Made by a program: the position numbers and the translations under genes. Shown here piece by piece: positions 32,943 through 42,045 of a stretch of 64,000 nt of DNA. Origin of the DNA: Algoriphagus faecimaris. GTDB taxonomy: Bacteria; Bacteroidota; Bacteroidia; Cytophagales; Cyclobacteriaceae. Each line of letters opens with the position of its first letter. Position 1 is the stretch's first letter. The notes under the pieces are model-generated. The model saw nothing but the letters and a program-made list of their open reading frames with translations. It had not been told where the DNA came from and did no database searches. The stretch is from NCBI RefSeq assembly GCF_900101705.1, contig NZ_FNAC01000003.1, forward strand, positions 62,001 through 126,000, read 5' to 3'.

Positions 32943-35303
32943 ATGTGGAGGAATTATCTGAAAATCGCTTGGAGAAACATTACTCGGAGTAGGGGCTATG
33001 CCTTTATTAACATCGTTGGTTTGGCCGTGGGAATGGCTGCCTCGATATTGATATTAATATGGGTTCAATTTGAAACTTCGGTTGATCGCTTTCATGAGCA
33101 CTCGGACCGGATATACGCCATCTGGAGAAACTCGACCATGCAGGGGGAAATCAATACCTGGGACTACACTCCCGCCCCTTATGCACCGACAATGAAGGAG
33201 CAGTTTCCGGAAGTAGAGGAAGTGGCACGAATTTCTGAGTGGGATAAGCAGCTGCTTACCCATGATGAAAATAATTTTTACGAGCAAGTTACCTTTACAG
33301 ATCCAGGCTTTTTCAGGATTTTTTCATTCAAGGCTGTGGAAGGTGACCCGGTGGCGGCACTATCAGAACCGGGAAATATTGTTCTCACTGTGTCAGTAGC
33401 CAAAAAACTCTTTGGAAATTCACCGGCAATAGGTCGAAGCGTGACCTTGGCTAAGCAGCTGGATTTTGAAGTGAAAGCTATCGTCGAAGACCTTCCGGTG
33501 AATACAGACTTTCCATTTACTGCATTTTTGCCATTCAAAAAACTGGAGGCCATGGGTTGGGCGGACGATTACTGGCAAAATAATTCCTACCGGACATTTA
33601 CCCTGTTAAGTGAAGGTGTTGACCTTGATTCCTTCAATGAAAAGTTTTCAGATTTCACAGAAACAAACTCCGAAGTGGAGCATATTTCTGACTTTCTGTT
33701 TCCTGTGGAGGACTTACATCTCTATTCCAAATTCGAAAATGGGAAGTCTGTTGGTGGCAAAATCGAATTGATCCGAATGTTTGCTATTGTATCCATAATA
33801 GTCTTGGTTTTGGCAGCGATTAATTTTGTAAACCTGAGTACTGCCCAAAGTGAAAAGCGTTCCAAAGAAGTCGGAATCCGAAAAATCTCAGGTGCCGGAA
33901 GGGGAATGCTGATTGGTCAGTTTTTGGTAGAATCTACCTTGATTGCCTTCTCTGCCTACTTGCTGGCAATAGTTATTGTTTCCTTCACCTTTGAGATTTT
34001 TAAAGATTTTGTGGGCTTGAGCTTGGAAAACCCTTTTGCAGAGCCCTATTTCTGGGGGATATCCGCACTTTATGTTTTTGTCATTGGGATATTGGCAGGA
34101 GCCTATCCGGCTTTTTTGTTGAGTTCTTTTAAACCCACAGCGATTTTTAAATCCAATATGGGTTCAAAGGGTTCCTTCGGGTTAAAGCCTCGAGAAATAT
34201 TAGTCGTCTTTCAATTTGCGGTGGTAGTTACCTTGATTTCCTGTGTTTGGATTATTCAAGATCAGGTACGATTTGTCCAAAATAGGGACTTGGGAATCGA
34301 TAAGGAAAATTTGATTTTCCATCCTGTCACAGAAAGCATGAGAAAAAACAAAGTGGCGCTTAGGAATGAATTACTGGCCCTTCCCGAAGTGGTCGAAGTG
34401 AGCTATACATTTTCTCCACTGACAGATATTTACAGCGATACCGATGGGATGGAGTGGCAGGGCAAAGACCCTGACTATCGCCCAAGTATACGAAGGATGG
34501 GTGCAGATGCTAACTTGGTAAAGACTGCTGGAATGGAATTGATCGCCGGTAGGGATATTGATGTCTATGCATTTCCCAATGATAGCCTCGCAGCAATATT
34601 AAATGAGCGAACGGTGAAAATGATGGGTTTCGAAGAGCCTATCGGACAAGTTATAAAAGATGACGCCTATTACTTTACTGTGGTAGGTGTGGTAAAGGAC
34701 TTTATTATGGAGTCCCCATTTGAAGATGTAGTGCCCATCATGGTGACGGGTCCTAAGCGCAACTTGAATTTTATCCATATTCGCTTTGCTGATACGGGTG
34801 CAAATATGCAGGCTTTAGGCAGTGTAGAGGCTATTATTAGCAAATTCAATCCTGATTCTCCTTTTGAATATTCCTTTGTAGATCAGGAACATGCCCGCAA
34901 ATTCGTGTCTCAAGAGCGGATAGGGAAACTGACCTCTCTATTCTCGGGATTAGCTATTTTTATCTCCTGTATGGGGTTGTTTGGTTTAGCTACCTTCATT
35001 GCAGAGCGGAGAAGAAAAGAAATCTCAGTAAGGAAAGTGCTGGGAGCATCTACAGTCAGTGTAGTGGCTTTGATCTCATCCGAATTCACCAAATTGGTAT
35101 TGATTTCAGTCTTGGTTGGTATTCCTTCGACGTGGTATTTCATGAGCGATTGGCTGGATAGCTTTGCTTATCGAGTCTCGATTGATTGGACGCTGTTTTT
35201 ATGGACGGGGGGAATAACTCTTTTGATTGCTTTGTTTACAGTCAGTGCTCAAGCGATAAGAGCTGCCTTGGTCAATCCAGCAGAGATCTTAAAAAATGAG
35301 TGA
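32943..35303 (+). CDS. FtsX/MacB-like ABC permease 5
   Basis: This 786-residue permease begins MWRNYLKIAWRNITRSR and has the same double layout. FtsX motifs occur as LVLAAINFVNLSTAQSEKRS near 285 and LFGLATFIAERRRKEISVRKV near 685. The tail is NPAEILKNE. It is transcribed from its own element/promoter. Permease 6 starts 43 bp after it without a promoter-like element, so the two are likely one operon. Confidence 0.93.
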   Translation: MWRNYLKIAWRNITRSRGYAFINIVGLAVGMAASILILIWVQFETSVDRFHEHSDRIYAIWRNSTMQGEINTWDYTPAPYAPTMKEQFPEVEEVARISEWDKQLLTHDENNFYEQVTFTDPGFFRIFSFKAVEGDPVAALSEPGNIVLTVSVAKKLFGNSPAIGRSVTLAKQLDFEVKAIVEDLPVNTDFPFTAFLPFKKLEAMGWADDYWQNNSYRTFTLLSEGVDLDSFNEKFSDFTETNSEVEHISDFLFPVEDLHLYSKFENGKSVGGKIELIRMFAIVSIIVLVLAAINFVNLSTAQSEKRSKEVGIRKISGAGRGMLIGQFLVESTLIAFSAYLLAIVIVSFTFEIFKDFVGLSLENPFAEPYFWGISALYVFVIGILAGAYPAFLLSSFKPTAIFKSNMGSKGSFGLKPREILVVFQFAVVVTLISCVWIIQDQVRFVQNRDLGIDKENLIFHPVTESMRKNKVALRNELLALPEVVEVSYTFSPLTDIYSDTDGMEWQGKDPDYRPSIRRMGADANLVKTAGMELIAGRDIDVYAFPNDSLAAILNERTVKMMGFEEPIGQVIKDDAYYFTVVGVVKDFIMESPFEDVVPIMVTGPKRNLNFIHIRFADTGANMQALGSVEAIISKFNPDSPFEYSFVDQEHARKFVSQERIGKLTSLFSGLAIFISCMGLFGLATFIAERRRKEISVRKVLGASTVSVVALISSEFTKLVLISVLVGIPSTWYFMSDWLDSFAYRVSIDWTLFLWTGGITLLIALFTVSAQAIRAALVNPAEILKNE

Positions 35304-35346
35304 CCCGATATCCAATAAAATTTTTCATTTAACCTAATAAAGCCTT

Positions 35347-37713
35347 ATGCTCAAAAACTATTTTAAAATCGCTTGGAGGAATCTAATCAAGCAAAAAGGC
35401 ACTTCCTTTATTTCTATTTTCGGCTTGGCTTGCGCCGTGGCCTGCTGCTTGGTGGCTTACCTTTTTATAGAGCAGGTTTGGTTTAAGGGGATGCTTCAGC
35501 CTAATAAAAAGGAGATCTTCCAATTGACCTACACGACTGCAGAGGAAAATGGAATAGTGAGGTATGGGACAGTAGCAGATCCGATTGCTGAACTCCTTCC
35601 CGAAGAAATTCCTTACATCAAATCCCAAACACAGGTCAAGACCCGAATTCCAGTTTTGATTCATGACTTGGAGAGCTATCAACAGCGAGCAATGTATGTA
35701 GATCCCGGGTTTATGGACATGTTCAGCTTTAACCTGAAATATGGCTATTCAGGAGCCCTCAACGACCCTGAGCGAGTAATTCTAACCGAGCAACTTTCGG
35801 AGAAGTTATTTGCAGAGTCCAATCCCATGGATCAAGAGATTACATTGGTGCTAAACGGCGAAGAGAAACAGTATAAAGTAGGGGGTGTTATGCAAAAATT
35901 GAGCGACATGGAGCTGTTCAATTTTGACCTCTTGGTCAATAATGAATCCATTAAGTCCGCATATAATCCTGCTTCATTAAAAGACAAATGGAATTCTGAA
36001 TCTTGGACTTTTATCCAAATAGAAAAAGGGATTGACCCTAGTCAAGTCCAAACCGAACTTGCAGCCCTACAAAAAAGACAGAATGAGATCAATCCCGATA
36101 ATCCTTATCTCAGCCTAGATTTAGTCGCCTACACTGATTTGGTCAAAATGTCCGGAGAAATCAAAAATGGAGTTATCAGTTTTTTGGCAATTGGTCCACA
36201 GATTCTACTCGGGGCTATTGGCTTGTTTATTTTGATTTTGGCTGTATTCAATTATATCAATATTTCCATTCTGATGGCTACACGCAGGATCAAGGAAATT
36301 GGAGTCAGAAAGGTTATCGGCAGCAGGAAAGGCCAATTAATCACGCAGTTTCTCAGCGAGAATTTGATGGTCTGCTTCCTTTCCATCGTTTTTGGCTGCC
36401 TTTTGGCTGCGATTTTCCTATTACCGGGGTTTAATCAGATTGCAGATAAAAATTTACAACTTGACCTGTTTAATGACCCGTTCATTTGGGCTTTTCTGAT
36501 CGCTTTGACCGGATTTATTACCTTGGCTTCAGGCCTTTACCCAGCGGTTTTTGTTTCCTCATTCAAGCCTGTCAGTATTTTGAAAGGAAACCAGCAGCTG
36601 GGCAGCAAAAGTTTTTTGACTACTGTCCTACTGACCTTTCAGTTTACGCTGGCCATTATCAGCATAGTTGCCGGGGTAGCTTTTCTCCAAACGAATTACA
36701 TCAATCAGAATAGGGACTGGGGTTATGATAATCGGGATAAAATTATAGTCAATGTGCCAGAAGCAAAAGAATATTCCAATTTTAAGGACAAGCTTTTGGC
36801 CTTGGCTGCAGTCGAAGAAATCAGTGGCAGTCAGAATTATGTTGGTAATTGGCAAGAAGAAAAAGAGGTCAGCTATCAGGAGCAAAATCATCCTATAGCA
36901 CACCTTAAAGCTGAAGGGAATTATGCCCAGCTTTTGGATTTGAGGTTGAAAGAGGGAAGGTTTCTTGACCCTGATCGGATTTCGGATCAAGAGGAAGCCA
37001 TTTTGGTCAATGAAAAGTTTATGAAGAGTTTGGGCTTGACTTTTCCCGTTGAGGAATCTGTTTTGATCGATTCGGCCAATTATCAAATCGTAGGAGTAGT
37101 GGAGGATTTTCATGCCTTTGCCTTTGAGGCTCCGATCGAATCCATGGTGATTCAAGCCGGTGCAGATAGTATTTACAGTTACCTAACCTTGAAAATGAGC
37201 CCGGGTACAGCAGCTGCCTCCATGGACTTGGTTAAAAAAACCTGGCGGGAATTCTTTCCCAGAGGTCTTTTTGAAGGAAAACTCCAAACGGAGGTTTTTG
37301 ATCCTTCTTTTAGAGATGTCAGAGGAGTTCAAAATGTCATTTTGTTTGCAGCTATCCTTTCTGTGTTGCTCTCTGCCATGGGGCTGTTTGGATTGGTTTC
37401 TTTGAATATGAATGCTCGGATCAAAGATTATTGCGTCCGAAAAATATTCGGTGCTGCGATCGTAGATTTATCCCAAAAGCTATTTATGCGCTATTTGATT
37501 AGCTGGATAATTGCTGCCGTTTTAGGTGGAGGCATTGCATACCTCATCGTGAAAAGTTTCTTGGATTCTTTCTTTGCTTATCATGCTGGGGTAGGACTGG
37601 TGCCGATTGGCTCAGGGGTGTTGGTTTTATTGATTGTGATCGGTGTGACTGTCAGTTCCCAGCTATGGAAAGTCTATTACGCCAATCCCTCGCAAATCTT
37701 AAAATCGGAATAA
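35347..37713 (+). CDS. FtsX/MacB-like ABC permease 6 (divergent)
   Basis: This 788-residue member is the most diverged of the six. It keeps the MLKNYFKIAWRNLIKQK start and the NPSQILKSE end. The first FtsX motif is altered to FILILAVFNYINISILMATR, in place of ACINFMNLSTA, and the last reads LFGLVSLNMNARIKDYCVRKIFGA, where most relatives have TxEQRxKEIxIRK. The changes hint at a different partner or substrate. It shares a unit with permease 5. Confidence 0.92.
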   Translation: MLKNYFKIAWRNLIKQKGTSFISIFGLACAVACCLVAYLFIEQVWFKGMLQPNKKEIFQLTYTTAEENGIVRYGTVADPIAELLPEEIPYIKSQTQVKTRIPVLIHDLESYQQRAMYVDPGFMDMFSFNLKYGYSGALNDPERVILTEQLSEKLFAESNPMDQEITLVLNGEEKQYKVGGVMQKLSDMELFNFDLLVNNESIKSAYNPASLKDKWNSESWTFIQIEKGIDPSQVQTELAALQKRQNEINPDNPYLSLDLVAYTDLVKMSGEIKNGVISFLAIGPQILLGAIGLFILILAVFNYINISILMATRRIKEIGVRKVIGSRKGQLITQFLSENLMVCFLSIVFGCLLAAIFLLPGFNQIADKNLQLDLFNDPFIWAFLIALTGFITLASGLYPAVFVSSFKPVSILKGNQQLGSKSFLTTVLLTFQFTLAIISIVAGVAFLQTNYINQNRDWGYDNRDKIIVNVPEAKEYSNFKDKLLALAAVEEISGSQNYVGNWQEEKEVSYQEQNHPIAHLKAEGNYAQLLDLRLKEGRFLDPDRISDQEEAILVNEKFMKSLGLTFPVEESVLIDSANYQIVGVVEDFHAFAFEAPIESMVIQAGADSIYSYLTLKMSPGTAAASMDLVKKTWREFFPRGLFEGKLQTEVFDPSFRDVRGVQNVILFAAILSVLLSAMGLFGLVSLNMNARIKDYCVRKIFGAAIVDLSQKLFMRYLISWIIAAVLGGGIAYLIVKSFLDSFFAYHAGVGLVPIGSGVLVLLIVIGVTVSSQLWKVYYANPSQILKSE

Positions 37714-37806
37714 AACCAATTGTAACTGTTTATTATTTTCAAATTGCCAACTGGCAGGCTCTAAGATTTAAGAATGATGGATTGAGCATCGGAGAGGACT
37801 TGGAAT

Positions 37807-37832
37807 TGTTCGCCAGCGAACAAAAATGTACG
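37807..37832 (+). promoter_or_regulatory. Enhancer-like element C (second ATPase and TolC)
   Basis: TGTTCGC-CA-GCGAACA followed by AAAATGTACG is the most symmetric copy, with a perfect 7-bp inverted repeat. It ends 62 bp before the GG at 37895. Confidence 0.7.
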
Positions 37833-37862
37833 TAAATTAAAAGGTGTTTTTATTCAAATAAT

Positions 37863-37892
37863 GGCTTTGGAGCAGATCCAAGGCCTTTTTTT
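37863..37892 (+). terminator. Rho-independent terminator after permease 6
   Basis: GGCTTTGGA and TCCAAGGCC form a 9-bp stem (one G-U pair) with the 5-base loop GCAGA, followed by seven T. It lies between element C and its promoter. Confidence 0.9.
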
Positions 37893-37893
37893 A

Positions 37894-37909
37894 TGGCATA
37901 AATCTGGAA
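37894..37909 (+). promoter_or_regulatory. Sigma-54-like promoter before the second ATPase
   Basis: TGGCAT-N5-TGGAA lies about 30 bp before the ATG at 37939, directly after the terminator. As in unit B the -12 half is GA, not GC. Confidence 0.5.
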
Positions 37910-37938
37910 CAACCCCTTACTAGAAAAATATCTGATTT

Positions 37939-38613
37939 ATGATTCAACTCAAGGAAATAGATAAGTACATAGAATCCCGTTTTCAACGGATCTTCTTACT
38001 CAAAGGAATTAGTCTCACCATCGCTGAAGGGGAATTTATCACCCTGATGGGTCCTTCGGGTGCCGGAAAATCTACTCTGCTCAATATTCTAGGGTTATTG
38101 GATGAGGATTTTGAAGGGGAATATCTCTTCGGGGAGAAAAACATCCTTAAGATGAAGCAGCGTGAACTATCCAATCTGCATAAAAGTGAATTTGGATACA
38201 TTTTTCAAGCGTATCATTTGATCGACGAACTGACAGTCTATGAGAATATCGAAACCCCATTACTTTATCGAAAAGTGTCTTCATCAGAGCGCAAAAGCAT
38301 CATTGCCAATCTGCTTGACCGATTCAATATGGTAGCCAAAAAAGATTTATTCCCTACTCAGCTTAGCGGAGGTCAGCAGCAGCTAGTGGGAATTGCCCGG
38401 GCCATTGCAGGGAAACCCAGTTTACTCTTGGCAGATGAACCCACAGGAAATCTACATTCGGCACAAGCCAAAGAAATTATGGAGGTTTTTCAAGAACTGC
38501 ACAAGGAGGGTACTACCATTATTCAAGCCACTCACACACGTGAAAATGCGGATTACGGGACTCGCTTGATTCAATTAATTGACGGAAGAATAGAAAGTGA
38601 TGAAAAAATTTAA
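37939..38613 (+). CDS. MacB/LolD-type ABC transporter ATPase, D-loop variant
   Basis: This 224-residue ATPase is paralogous to the one at 20402. It has Walker A GPSGAGKST, the Q-loop in YIFQAYHLIDELT, signature LSGGQQQL and Walker B LLADEPTG. Two positions differ from the norm. The signature ends in Leu instead of Arg, and the D-loop reads GNLHS instead of GNLDS. The switch His is present in QATHTRENA. The D-loop Asp normally helps couple the two ATP sites, so activity may be changed. The gene overlaps the TolC-type gene by 14 bp. Confidence 0.93.
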   Translation: MIQLKEIDKYIESRFQRIFLLKGISLTIAEGEFITLMGPSGAGKSTLLNILGLLDEDFEGEYLFGEKNILKMKQRELSNLHKSEFGYIFQAYHLIDELTVYENIETPLLYRKVSSSERKSIIANLLDRFNMVAKKDLFPTQLSGGQQQLVGIARAIAGKPSLLLADEPTGNLHSAQAKEIMEVFQELHKEGTTIIQATHTRENADYGTRLIQLIDGRIESDEKI

Positions 38614-39928
38614 TTTGATACTTGTTTTACTCTTTCTCTGTATTGGGAAATTGCAAGCGCAGGATACGCTTCTCCTTGATTTTGATGAGGCTGTAGAATA
38701 TGCACTAAAAGCCAACTTGGACTTTCAAATCCTGAATAATAACCAAGAGGTACTTGAGCATGAGCGTAAAGCGGCGCTTTTTGCTCGGTTCCCTTCAGCC
38801 AATATCAATTCAAATTTTGCACGGCAAAATGGGCAACAGTTTCAGCAAGTCGAAGGGGAGATCGTTGTGACCAATGTGACCAATGAAATTATCTCAGGCG
38901 GATTAAGTGTGAATGTGCCAGTTTTTAATTCGGGAAGGAGAATTCTTGAATCTCAAGCCGCAAAAATGGCCTTGGAGGCTGGTGAAAATGGACTGAAAAG
39001 AGCTCGTCAGCAAGTGGTCTTTGACGTGGCGCAGCGCTATCTTCAGGTTTTGCTAGATCAAGAGCTAGTCAGAATTTCTCGTGAAAACCTTGATAACCAA
39101 AAGCAGCAACTTTTACAGATCGAAGGTTTTGTGGATGCGGGAATACGGACGATTTCGGACCTGTACAATCAGCAGTCCGAAGTAGCTAGACTGGAATCTG
39201 TTCTAGTCGATGCGAGGATTACTCTAGAAAATGACCTCTGGTCATTGACCGAATACTTACAACTCGAAACTGGTATTGTTCCCCGTCTCCAACCTGTGAC
39301 CGTAGAGGGATTGGATGGATTCACTTTTGCAGACGATAGTCTGTCGACTTTGGTCAATTTAGCCATGGAAAACCGCATCGATCGAAGCCAACAAGAGCTT
39401 TTGGTTACCGCAGCCAAGAAATCTATCCAAGCCTCCAAGGCGATGTATTACCCAAGGTTGAATGCATTTTTTAACTACAATACCTTCTTCACTTCTCTGG
39501 ATAGTCGTAGTCCCAGTGAGCAGCTATTGCGAATTTATCCTCAAAATACCATTGGGATCAATCTCGCTATCCCTATTTTCAACAATTGGCAGACCAAACT
39601 CGCTGTGGTACGCGCTCGGGTAAATTATCAAAATGAAACGCTGAGGGAGGAAGCCCTAGATCGACGTATTTTCCAAGATGTCAAATTGGCTCATCAAAAT
39701 TATCAAGCGGCTTTGGAGAAATTTCATAATGCCGAAGTTCAGGTAAATGCAGCAGATGAGGCATATACCGCGGTGAGTGAGCGTTTTAGATTAGGGCTAT
39801 CTAATTTTGTCGATCTGGCCACAGCTAATCAACAATTGGTAGCAGCCCAATCAGATCAAGCACAGGCGGTATTCTCTCTTTATTTCCAAGAAACTTTGAT
39901 GCGATTTGCCTTGGGAATCATAGAGTAG
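38600..39928 (+). CDS. TolC-family outer-membrane efflux protein
   Basis: This 442-residue protein should form the outer-membrane channel of the efflux pumps in the cluster. It has a signal peptide ending LCIGKLQAQD and two repeats of the outer-membrane efflux protein domain, rich in helices (for example RARQQVVFDVAQRYLQVLLDQ). The C-terminal repeat has the usual RFRLGLSNFVDLATANQQLVAAQSD-like segment near 400. I used the ATG at 38600 inside the upstream gene. It is the last gene of the cluster and convergent with egtD, 13 bp away. Confidence 0.93.
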   Translation: MKKFNLILVLLFLCIGKLQAQDTLLLDFDEAVEYALKANLDFQILNNNQEVLEHERKAALFARFPSANINSNFARQNGQQFQQVEGEIVVTNVTNEIISGGLSVNVPVFNSGRRILESQAAKMALEAGENGLKRARQQVVFDVAQRYLQVLLDQELVRISRENLDNQKQQLLQIEGFVDAGIRTISDLYNQQSEVARLESVLVDARITLENDLWSLTEYLQLETGIVPRLQPVTVEGLDGFTFADDSLSTLVNLAMENRIDRSQQELLVTAAKKSIQASKAMYYPRLNAFFNYNTFFTSLDSRSPSEQLLRIYPQNTIGINLAIPIFNNWQTKLAVVRARVNYQNETLREEALDRRIFQDVKLAHQNYQAALEKFHNAEVQVNAADEAYTAVSERFRLGLSNFVDLATANQQLVAAQSDQAQAVFSLYFQETLMRFALGIIE

Positions 39929-39941
39929 ACTGTTCCTTTAC

Positions 39942-40889
39942 TCAATGGCTTGCTACTTTCATCAGCACCCAGGCAAATTGCTCATCGGTATCTTTGTAAA
40001 TCGAATCAATGCTATAGCCTGACTCGGAGGCTAGGTTTTCTAGCATTGGGAAATCGTATTTCTGGGAGATTTCAGTTTGGATGGTTTCATTTTTTTCAAA
40101 TTCAAACTCATGGTCTCCAATTTGAACGGTTTGCTGCTGAAGGCTGATCAGAAAACTCTCTGAAGCACCGGTAATGGGATGATAGGTGGCATAGTGATCG
40201 AAGGCCTGAAGGTCAAAGTCTCCATTCAACTCCCTATTGATTCGTTTCAGTAAATTCAGATTAAATCTCTTTGTGATCCCTCCGGGGTCATCATAGGCAT
40301 TTCTGATGGTACGAGGATGTTTTTTGAGGTCCACTCCCAATAGAAAAAAGTCTCCTTGCTGCAGATGATCTCCCACAAATCCCAAAAATTCAATCGCTTT
40401 TTCCTTTCTGAAATTACCAATATTGCTACCCAGAAAAAGAACGATTCGGGTATGTGTGCTGTCTTCTATTTCTGGAAGGGTTTGAAAGAAATCACCCGCC
40501 AAAGGCTTCACGTGGATTTCGGGTATTTCTTGCTCAAAAAGATCCCGATTGACCTTCAGTATGCTAGAGGAGATATCTAGTGGAATGTAGTTGAGTTCTG
40601 CTGTTGATTTACTGAGTATTTTTACAAAATGGACCATTTTTCGTCCATCTCCTGCTCCAAGTTCAATCAAATCAACCTTCTTGCTTCTAAAATGTGAAGC
40701 GATGGCTTTTGATTGGGAATGGATGATATCCAACTCTGCCTTGGGTAGGTAATAGCTGGGCATATCCATGATTTCCTGAAAAATTTTGGAACCCTCCTCA
40801 TCGTAGAAATATTTGGAGGATAGGGTTTTTGGATTTTGTTGAAGTCCAGCAAGGACGTCGTTTAGGAAGGTTACTGTATTCGGAGTCAT
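39942..40889 (-). CDS. egtD: L-histidine N-alpha-methyltransferase
   Basis: EgtD trimethylates histidine to hercynine with AdoMet, the first step of ergothioneine synthesis. The 315-residue protein has the family start (SSKYFYDEEGSKIFQEIMDMPSYY), the AdoMet motif LIELGAGDGRK and the middle LFLGSNIGNF. The C-terminal half binds the substrate and matches in length. It is the last gene of the DUF427-BCCT-egtB-egtD operon, 1 bp after the egtB stop. No egtC, egtA or egtE gene is in the window, so a one-step sulphur donor or genes elsewhere must complete the pathway. Confidence 0.94.
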   Translation of the reverse strand: MTPNTVTFLNDVLAGLQQNPKTLSSKYFYDEEGSKIFQEIMDMPSYYLPKAELDIIHSQSKAIASHFRSKKVDLIELGAGDGRKMVHFVKILSKSTAELNYIPLDISSSILKVNRDLFEQEIPEIHVKPLAGDFFQTLPEIEDSTHTRIVLFLGSNIGNFRKEKAIEFLGFVGDHLQQGDFFLLGVDLKKHPRTIRNAYDDPGGITKRFNLNLLKRINRELNGDFDLQAFDHYATYHPITGASESFLISLQQQTVQIGDHEFEFEKNETIQTEISQKYDFPMLENLASESGYSIDSIYKDTDEQFAWVLMKVASH

Positions 40890-40890
40890 T

Positions 40891-42045
40891 TTATTTGGCT
40901 AATCGGATTCCTGAAAATATCCATCTCGCAGCAGGATGGAAAAAATTACGGTAGGTAGGTCTGGAATGACCTTCGGCAGTGGCCACTGAAGCACCGCGAA
41001 GAACCTGCTGATTGACCATGAATTTGCCATTGTATTCACCCAATGCACCGGGGGCTTTTTTAAATCGGGGATAGGGCAGATAGGCACTTCCGGTCCATTC
41101 CCAAAGCTGACCCCAGTCAAATTTTCCCGAAGCAATTTCCCATTCAAATTCGCTGGGAAGTCTGCAACCTTTCCATGCTGCATAGGCCTGAGCTTCGTAA
41201 TAGCTTATATGCTGTACAGGCAAATTCGGGTTTATTTTTTGAAGTCCTGAGAGCGTATAATTTTGCCATTCTCCTTCGACCCAATGCCAATATAGCGGGG
41301 CTTTGATACCTTCATTGCGAATGAAACTTAAGCCCTCATCCAGCCAATAATCAAAATTATCATAGCCTCCAGACTGTATAAACTCCAAATATTCTCCATT
41401 GGTGACAGGTTGATCGGAAATCTGAAACTCTTCTAGGTAGACCTTGTGCCGACCATGCTCATTGTCATAAGAAAAGCCAGTGCCCTCAAAGCCCACTTCA
41501 TACAAACCTTCGGGTAAACTTAAAAACTTTCCTTTTGGAGTTTCTTTGGTTTGAAAAGCTGGTCCATATACCGGGAAAGTCGGTTGATAACCCAAGATGT
41601 ATTTCAGGTCATAGATGAGTAGTTCCTGGTGCTGCTGTTCGTGATTAATACCCAATTCGAGACGGTCTACTATTTCCTGATTTTCGAGCGGTTCTTGTAG
41701 CATTTTCTCGATGGCCTCACTGACATAAGCTCTGTAGTTCATGACTTCTCGTACCGGTGGCCTGCTCATTAAGCCTCGGTTGGGGCGAAGGACGCGCTTG
41801 CCTGCGTGATTGTAATAACTGTTGAAAAGAAAGGCGAAATCTTCGTGGTAGATTTGGTAGTTTTTAACAAAGGGTACCAAAATAAACTGCTCGAAAAACC
41901 AGGTGGTATGGCCTAAGTGCCATTTAGGAGGGGATACGTCTGCGATCGGTTGTGGAATATAATCTTCCGTTTCCAATGGCTCGCAGATTTCTTCGGTATG
42001 CTTCCTTGTGAGCTGAAATTGGTGGTGCAAATCAGCTGTTTTCAT
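40891..42045 (-). CDS. egtB: Ergothioneine sulfoxide synthase
   Basis: EgtB is a non-haem iron enzyme that joins a cysteine-type thiol to hercynine. At 384 residues it shows an N-terminal DinB-like helical domain with the metal-binding WHLGHTTWFFE and HEQQHQELL motifs. A C-terminal FGE-sulfatase domain (from about 165) follows, with the late segments LPSEFEWEIAS, WEWTGSAYLPYPRF and VLRGASVAT. The histidines of the iron site are all present. Without EgtA and EgtC in the operon it may use cysteine directly, as some Chloracidobacterium enzymes do; that is inference. It overlaps the BCCT gene by 14 bp. Confidence 0.93.
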   Translation of the reverse strand: MKTADLHHQFQLTRKHTEEICEPLETEDYIPQPIADVSPPKWHLGHTTWFFEQFILVPFVKNYQIYHEDFAFLFNSYYNHAGKRVLRPNRGLMSRPPVREVMNYRAYVSEAIEKMLQEPLENQEIVDRLELGINHEQQHQELLIYDLKYILGYQPTFPVYGPAFQTKETPKGKFLSLPEGLYEVGFEGTGFSYDNEHGRHKVYLEEFQISDQPVTNGEYLEFIQSGGYDNFDYWLDEGLSFIRNEGIKAPLYWHWVEGEWQNYTLSGLQKINPNLPVQHISYYEAQAYAAWKGCRLPSEFEWEIASGKFDWGQLWEWTGSAYLPYPRFKKAPGALGEYNGKFMVNQQVLRGASVATAEGHSRPTYRNFFHPAARWIFSGIRLAK

